Shown here: in pieces, positions 58,190-64,000 of the stretch | Layout of the letters: every line of letters starts with the position of its first letter | Numbering within the stretch: the first letter of the stretch is position 1 | Notes under the pieces: model-generated | Told to the model about the DNA's origin: nothing | Database searches by the model: none | What the model saw: the letters and a program-made list of their open reading frames with translations, nothing else | Source: Eucalyptus grandis | Lineage: Eukaryota; Streptophyta; Magnoliopsida; Myrtales; Myrtaceae | Length of the DNA stretch: 64,000 nucleotides | NCBI RefSeq assembly: GCF_016545825.1 | Contig: NC_052614.1 | Location: forward strand, 38,472,072-38,536,071 | Direction of reading: 5' to 3' | Made by a program: the position numbers and the translations under genes

Positions 58190-59912
58190 GCAAATCGTCT
58201 TCTTCCTCAAAAACATTTTGGAGTAACGTCTTCCCCAAGCCTACATCACCAAATGTGCCGAAGCTTCACCCATACTGCCATTAATTCAAACCATCACCCA
58301 ACCACCATTGACGACCTTTTTTCCAGCCACCAAACCACCTTCATCTACCATCGATCACCAATCTCAGCCCTCATCGCAATACCATAGATTGCCATTCTCA
58401 ATCACTACCAATGCAAAATTAGCAATAGAGAAAATGTCAAGAAATTGAGAACTACGCATATCACAATGAGAGAACTCAAGTGAACGATTCTAAATCACAT
58501 CCTCTTCAGTGACCACCGTTTGAGCGTCACATGAATATATGAAACATGGAACAACGACATGAGAAGAACATGTCCTCAAAACAAGTTCAATAATAACGGA
58601 ATGTAACTCGGAATCAATTCCAAATGTTCATGAATCAAGTGATAAATAACAATTTAAAATCTATTTATCTACTGGTCAAGCAAACTAAGGAACAAACACT
58701 TGATTAGGCTTTTTATCAAATAAGTTATGTGCACTTTGAATAATGAACCTAACAATGAAATCAAAGGCGTTCTATTGCTCAAAATCAGTATACAAAACTT
58801 TACATTACTAGCAATCTTCCAAAAAACAATCTATCTCTTGATTATCAACACATGAACAACATTTTTACATCTCAGTTTCGCACCATATTCAAATAGAGAA
58901 GAACAAGGGAAGCACGTTACTTGTTCGTGAGTTATGAAGGAATTGCAATCGATAGCTATGGCTAGAATTTCAATGTTCGATCCTAGTTGGTTCAAAAATC
59001 TTAATCACGAAGCTAAATAGTAAAGAGCAGGCTGTCGTGTTTTTCTAGAAATGGAGCTAGCGGTAAGGAATGGCGACTAGTGAACATGATTGCAGGTTTA
59101 AACTTACAGAGATCACCATGGAAGCACTACTGTGGACTTTTGAGAAAAATTGAAGAGAGAATCCAATCTATGAAAACCAAAATCCCAAAGTCCCCTTTCT
59201 CAAAGTCCATTTAGCATTATCTCCCTCTCGTCTCTGCCAAGCCTCCTTTGCATAGCTCACTCTCTTCCTCAATCTCTTTCTGTCGGCTCACTTTAGCCCA
59301 CTCTCTTTCTCTATGCTCTCTTTCGCTGGTTTAGCCTCTCTAATTTCTTTTTCCTTAAACCTGCTGGCCCCCTCAGTAAAATAAATTTCTTTCTATTTTT
59401 CTACTCTCTCTATTCAATTTGGCTAGCTCACTCCTAGAAGCTCTAGGCTTCGCTCACCTCACTCACATGTTACCAAGCTTCGATCACAGCCATTCCCGTT
59501 CTCTCTTCTTTGCTCACTCAATCACCGCTTTCCTCACCAAAGCACGCATGCAAAGGAGGAGAAGGACAAAGGGACCAAGCTTGGAGGAAGCAAAATGGGC
59601 TGAGAAGGAGAGGAGGAAACAAAGGAAAAGAGTTGGGCTAGGACAATATAAATAAATAAATAACAAAAAATAAGAGAAAAATTAGGGCGATTCAAGGGAT
59701 AAGGCCGAGTGGGCTGAAAATTTTGCTAAAGGAACCAGGCCAAGCATAAATGGCCTATTCGAATTTCATTTCATTTTTTAATCTAGCTTGTTTATTTTAT
59801 TTTTTGTTATCTTTCTTATTACTATATTTTTGTTTTTACCTTTTTTGTATTTTTTTTTATATTTTTGCAAAAAAATGGACACTTGAATGATCAACCAAAA
59901 TTCGGGTCTCAA

Positions 59913-60049
59913 TGGTTGGAAATCCTGAAAACACTTTTAAAAAAAAACTTTTATTGAACCCTTAAATTAGACCTAATCTAATTTGACGATAGGCCTAGCA
60001 TTCATGCTATATCATAATTTCATGTCCTCCTCCATCTTTGTTGTAGGCC
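59913..60049. other. Short unassigned spacer
   Basis: AT-rich; no feature was recognised. Confidence 0.4.
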
Positions 60050-60390
60050 AACTAGGATTACTCCTAAACTTGGTCAGGTGCTAATTGGCAAGCCATTTAG
60101 CCTTGGCTTATCTTATTTTCTTCTCTATCAATCTCTCTTTCATTGGCATCTTCTTCACAACATAAAAAATCATTCCATTTCCTAATGTAGATCCAACCGT
60201 CTCAATCACTTACACATCACTTATAATCTCCACAACCCTTAGCTTCTTCTCAATAGGCAGCTTGTACCATGTTTCAATGGCATCGTAAGGGAACGCATTC
60301 ATGCATTTAACCAATTATTCTTATGTCACCAACTTAGAATCAACGTTACCATCTTCAATTCCACCAACATACCTAATATGAAATGAAAGA
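60050..60390 (-). pseudogene. Possible MULE transposase N-terminal (PB1-like) relic
   Basis: The minus-strand translation, with one or two stops, reads IRYVGGIEDGNVDSKLVT, then YDAIETWYKLPIEKKLRVVE and ISDV.VIETVG. The YVGG....D ... WYK(L/I)P ... DV pattern resembles the PB1-like domain at the N-terminus of many plant Mutator-like transposases. No catalytic part is present. Identification rests on short motifs only. Confidence 0.35.
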
Positions 60391-61246
60391 TTGGGCATGA
60401 TTTTGATAAGTAAAATGGTCAGGAAAAATTTGAATAATCGGTTGAATGTCAGTTTTTTTCTTTAAGGCATATTAGGTTGAATTAAATAAAGCATGATTTT
60501 TTTATACATATTTGCATCGTTCAAGAATTCTATTTTTAGTTTGATAAATTTTGCTTAAAAATACATTACCTTACCTTTTCCCTTTCGTATAATTTAACTT
60601 TAATTAAACTTAGAATTATAAATAAAAAAATCAATACTTTTTGGTAAATGTGAGACACATGGCAAAATTGTATTTGGTGTCTTGCCATGTGGCAAGCATA
60701 GAGGCAAACAAAGTACCATGAGATGACAACACGTGTAAACAATTCCTTAATTGTTGATACATGTATTTTAATAGCACTTATTGGTATTCATACACGTCTT
60801 AAGTGTTGTTGTCATTTATGTTGTCGATATGAACGAGTTGGGACCTATATATGTGCATAAATGCAAAAGACATTGTAAGGTTATACATACAAAAATGGAA
60901 AATGCTTGAAGCTATATATGGCAACTTGAAATTTATGATAATTAAATTACAATGACAAGATGCAAAAAAAAAAAAGATTTTGAAAAGTAGTAACATTAAG
61001 TAATAGGAAACATAACACACTAATTCAAAATAGCTAAAACTTATTAATTATATTCTGATTTAAACTGGAGGGATTTTTTCTTCATTTCATTAAATTAATA
61101 TACCAAATTATTAAAAGAATTCAATTTTAAACTTCCTATTATTTTATCCTTGGTATGGAAAACAGGGATAATGTTGAATATTAAAATTAATGTAGAGAAT
61201 TTACTATCAATTTTCTAACATCTAATAAAATATGTAGTAATTTTTA

Positions 61247-61390
61247 GGAAGCAGTGAAAAGAACCTAATGTCCAAACGCTCATTTATCCCAAGATTAGCA
61301 AGTCAACCAATAAATTGATTTTCTTATTAAAAGTTAGGAAGCAGTGAAAAGAACCTAATGTCCAAATGCTCATCTATTCTAAGCAAAGCA
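61247..61390. repeat. Direct repeat pair
   Basis: 'aggaagcagtgaaaagaacc' followed by 'taatgtccaaa.gctcat.tat' occurs at about 61,248 and again at about 61,336, spaced 88 bp apart. It lies upstream of the WDR75-like gene; no function is apparent. Confidence 0.85.
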
Positions 61391-61639
61391 GGGCCAACAT
61401 CAGTTTACTTTTGTAATACCACGTGTCTTTATCTTTCCATTCTACTTTATCTTCATTTGAGCAGATTTGTTCATTCGATGGAATCGTCTTGACCAGAAAA
61501 GTTGGATCGACTGTACAAAAAAGATAAAAGTAAAAGGACTTCTCTTTGAATAATTTATAATTAAGGAACAATATTATGAATCTGCTTTTAAATTGATTTA
61601 TTTTACGTTCTTCATAACTAGTAGATTTACATGTACAAA

Positions 61640-61961
61640 AAGAACATACGATGGCATTGAACACATCGGGCCGAAGTATTTTCCTCGATCCGCACCTAGA
61701 AATCCAGGCCCGATATGTTCGGGCCAGATCAATTTTCCATATGGAAACCCGGTTCACCCGGCCCGTTTTCGCCAAGGACGTCTTGTTTCTGGGGTTAATT
61801 GGAATAATCGTCGCATCCAAGGGTCGGAAAAGGGAACGACGCGAAATTTGGGGGGCCAAAACCGAATTAAGCCACCGTCAAGCTCGCGCAGCTAGGGCAA
61901 TTTGGCTATACTTCTTTCTCCCTGAGCTGGGTTCAGGGTTTTAGCTCCTCTGCCTTCTTCC

Positions 61962-61992
<31 letters not shown>

Positions 61993-62100
61993 GTGACATT
62001 CACTGGAAGCTGTAGATTGATCATCTTGCTTCGGGGGCTGGTAGTATCCTCCGGCTTCCGTGTCGTCTGGCGGTGTTCCGAGTACATTGCAGCTCGGACC
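61640..62100 (+). promoter_or_regulatory. Promoter and leader of the WDR75-like gene
   Basis: The region turns GC-rich relative to the surroundings and has several GGGCC/GGCCC motifs (61,668-61,765), reminiscent of but not identical to plant site II elements. AGGGTTTTAG at 61,935-61,944 resembles a telo-box (AAACCCTA complement). Both motif types are common upstream of plant ribosome-biogenesis genes. A TATACTT lies at 61,907. A (TC)n run at 61,966-61,992 lies in the probable 5' leader. Frames through here (61,593-61,944) are not supported as genes. Confidence 0.4.
61966..61992. repeat. (TC)n microsatellite in probable 5' leader
   Basis: An uninterrupted CT run about 110 bases before the start codon of the WDR75-like gene. 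Confidence 0.9.
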
Positions 62101-63867
62101 ATGATCAGGGGAGGCAAGAGCTATGTGTCCTCGCCGCCTGCTTTCTCCAACGATGCCAAGAGGCTCCTCGTGTGCACGGGCAACACCGTCTCCGTCTTCA
62201 GCACCTCCACCGGCTTGCAGGTCCCGTTCTTGATGATGTTCTTGTTTCTTCACGTGCTTGGCGACCTGTTTTCTTGATCCGGGTGACCGAGTTTTGTCCT
62301 TCTTTTCTTGGATTCTGTCTTCTTGGGTCTGTAGATGGGGTCGTTGGAGGGTCACGTTGCGCTTGTGACGTCCGTCATAGTGGTGCCTGCCCCGAGCCCC
62401 GCCGGTAGAATCCTGTGTTACTGTTGGACTGCTTCGCTTGATGGGACCATCCGGTATTGGGACTTTTCCACGCCGGAGCTGATGAAGACGGTCGATGTCC
62501 GACTGCCCATTTTCTCCATGGTATGTTCGGCTTCCACTCGAGTTGAAGGAGTGATGTTGCATTGGGTTTCTTGCGTGGGCCTTCTGTTCTGATCTTTTGG
62601 AGTTGCACGGACCATTTATGTTTTTCTCCCCTGATTATTATTTTCTTTTTTGGAGCATGTTCAAATGGCATTCTATTGGCAAATGATGAGTTTCTGTCAG
62701 ATATTGTATATTATCCAACAATTTGCCTTAATTGGTGCAGACAGACAGCCATGGCAGGGGTTCACTTGGTATCACAGATTTTCAATTTGCTAATTTTCCC
62801 CATAAATTAAGCCTGGATTTTTTTTTTTAAAGGTTATCAGCTTTGAAGAAGATGCAAATGTTAAGTTATAATATTGTTATCCTTTCTATTTTACTTTTTT
62901 GAAAGTGTAATTAAGTTGTTGAAAGATTCTTGAGAGTTAAACAAGGCGATACTTTGCATTTAGAATCTTTAATTTTGGTCTTTGTAAGGATTTGAGCCAC
63001 TGCTGTTTTTGGAGCTTTTAAACTTTTATCAAATGATTGCTCTGATCTTCACTCATAGTTGGGGTTGTTCTTGTTGTTCCCTCTTTCTTTTTGATCCGCT
63101 CTTGAATATTTTCTGCCGCACTTGATTGATTCTTTTAAAATTTTGACTTATACAATTAGGTTTGGTCTCTGGTGGTGAAGCTGGTTAATTGGACTTGTTA
63201 TAATTGATTAAAAAACTGTTGCTAATACACTGTCAGGTGTAAGCATTTAGAAACAATTTCATAACAGCTAATTTTTTTGTTTTCTGACAATGCTATAACT
63301 ACTGGTCTCGTGCTTGGTTGGAACTACTGGATGCTTTCTAACGTATACGCACGTCAAAGAGCCAATAATGTGATGGGTGTGACTACAATGACATTGACAA
63401 TGTTCAGGTTCTAGTATTTGGCAAGGTCGCAAAGTTAGCATCTTCAGGCAGTTTGACCATTTGGATTTGTTGTTTTTAATTATTTGTGGGCACATTTAGT
63501 ACTTTATGAGTATATTATTTTACCATTGTCTAGATCAAAGGGAAACTTGTAGCAGTTTAAGCTTTCTATTGATGTCTTAGTCATCATGTTTGATAAGGTA
63601 TTCATACTGTCCCGGTAAAGCTTTGCTTTCTGTTGTGTTCTGGCAATACCCTGTGGATTTTATGCTTACTAAGATTGTTATATGCAGGTGATTCCATCGT
63701 TATTATCTCAGAAAAATGAGAGCAGTGAAAAAGCGTCAGATGTTTTTGCCTATATATCAGTTGAGAATATAAGAGCACAGGAAACACAACCAAAAGCCTT
63801 ACGTGGCCAAGTTCGAAAGTGTAACTTAACCAAATCTTCTCTTGCCGGAGGAGTAACACTGAAAGAG
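62101..63867 (+). CDS. WD-repeat protein WDR75-like (U3 snoRNP / t-UTP), 5' part
   Basis: WDR75 (yeast Nan1/Utp17) is a nucleolar t-UTP subunit of the small-subunit processome, needed for rRNA transcription and 18S processing. Three exons fit the window: 62,101-62,220 (MIRGGKSYVSSPPAFSNDAK to STSTGLQ), 62,335-62,520 (GSLEGHVALVTSVIVVP, CYCWTASLDGTIRYWDF, to PIFSM) and 63,688-63,867 (VIPSLLSQKNESSEK to GGVTLKE). All three are multiples of three (120, 186, 180 nt), so introns are phase 0; donors are GTCCCG, GTATGT and GTGCAA, acceptors CTGTAG and ATGCAG. The first two WD blades, including a SLDGTIRYWDF motif, are visible. The ATG at 62,101 has no in-frame ATG upstream. The gene continues past the window end. 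The first and third donors are weaker than consensus. Confidence 0.85.
62521..63687 (+). other. Intron 2 of the WDR75-like gene
   Basis: T-rich, 1,167 bp, GTATGTTC ... TTATATGCAG. Frames within it (for example 62,562-62,810) are not exons, because the protein reads straight from PIFSM to VIPSLLS in this family. Confidence 0.75.
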
Positions 63868-64000
63868 GTGCAACACAGATGTAGTGTGCTTATTTTGTTC
63901 TTTTCCTTATGATGTTAGTACCTGCAAAATAGTTGATTTTGCTTAATTTGGTCTCGTAATATGATTTGGACACTGTTATGGTACATTTATCTCCAGTTTA

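Larger units (their letters stand above)
52500..59912 (+). mobile_element. Degenerate TAT/Ogre-style LTR relic, split by a hAT element
   Basis: The left part (about 52,580-52,730) matches 15,770-15,930: 'caccactaacctattgagat', 'gatcttgaaaacggggactt' and 'ctagcgcaattttggtacc'. The right end (59,850-59,912) matches the terminus of 15,611-19,489: 'tttatatttttgcaaa.aatgg' and TTCGGGT.TCAA. Similarity in between is weak, so this is an older relative. The true left end is not clear (within about 52,440-52,580) and no target duplication was found. A hAT element occupies 53,574-58,189. Confidence 0.5.

Noticed and set aside
61374..62671. Several frames of 94-209 residues around the WDR75-like 5' end, including a 209-residue minus-strand frame
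   Set aside because: Shadows of exons and promoter in GC-rich sequence; one is Arg/Glu-rich because of the TC repeat, and none has a recognised domain.
1..64000. tRNA, rRNA and snRNA genes
   Set aside because: No cloverleaf with A/B boxes or rRNA-like sequence was noticed by eye. The only tRNA-related motif is the retroelement primer site at 38,942-38,956. A tRNAscan or Infernal run would be decisive.

Overview
The window is nuclear DNA of a flowering plant, almost certainly a eudicot. It is AT-rich, with spliced genes, plant-only gene families (non-RD receptor-like kinases of the Lr10/LRK10L type, a self-incompatibility S1 homolog, an ankyrin/PGG remnant) and heavily nested plant transposons. 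The kinase array and element styles would suit a woody species such as one of the Myrtaceae, but that is only a guess. Three genes look potentially intact: a receptor-like kinase (about 41.8-43.2 kb, minus), an S-protein homolog (47.76-48.17 kb, plus) and the 5' end of a WDR75-like ribosome-biogenesis gene (from 62.10 kb, plus, running off the window).

Layout. 0-5.6 kb: intergenic DNA with a Mutator-like TIR element and a segmental duplicate of DNA found again at 44.1-45.4 kb. 5.6-12.26 kb: a defective Ty1/copia element (LTRs plus 5-bp target duplication ACCCC), itself split by a 3.26-kb LTR-like unit. 12.26-13.79 kb: kinase pseudogene 1. 13.84-27.95 kb: a 14.1-kb nest in the upstream region of that pseudogene, up to four insertion levels deep, with target duplications readable at most levels. 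27.95-40.9 kb: the displaced upstream region, tandemly multiplied as a kinase-flank/copia chimera, with a degenerate minus-strand copia element at 33.6-39.4 kb. 40.9-41.5 kb: kinase pseudogene 3 (C-terminal half). 41.8-43.3 kb: the intact kinase. 47.3-48.9 kb: the S1 homolog and a truncated duplicate of its 5' region. 51.5-52.0 kb: a PGG-domain remnant. 52.5-59.9 kb: an old TAT/Ogre-style LTR holding a hAT element. 60.0-60.4 kb: a possible MULE transposase relic. 61.9 kb onward: the WDR75-like gene.

The most unusual content is a family of four 3.3-3.45-kb LTR-like units (TGTGGCATCCC...GGGGTGTCACA, 5-bp target duplications) at 6,780-10,040, 13,838-27,948, 14,970-22,250 and 23,068-26,520. Each carries, near its 3' end, the same 83-codon reading frame ending in a Pro-rich Asp-Ala-Pro-Gly-Trp-Val tail. 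A splice donor lies 111-151 nt upstream in every copy, with its acceptor kept in three of four, and an AATAAA lies 182-193 nt after the stop in all four. Two copies compared over the last 20 codons differ only at silent sites. This is the best candidate here for an undescribed protein-coding system: a small gene carried inside an LTR.

How it fits together: a tandem array of kinase genes has been eroded by copia insertions, LTR-LTR and flank recombination, and repeated nesting of the LTR-like family. One kinase stays open, but apparently without a classical extracellular domain.
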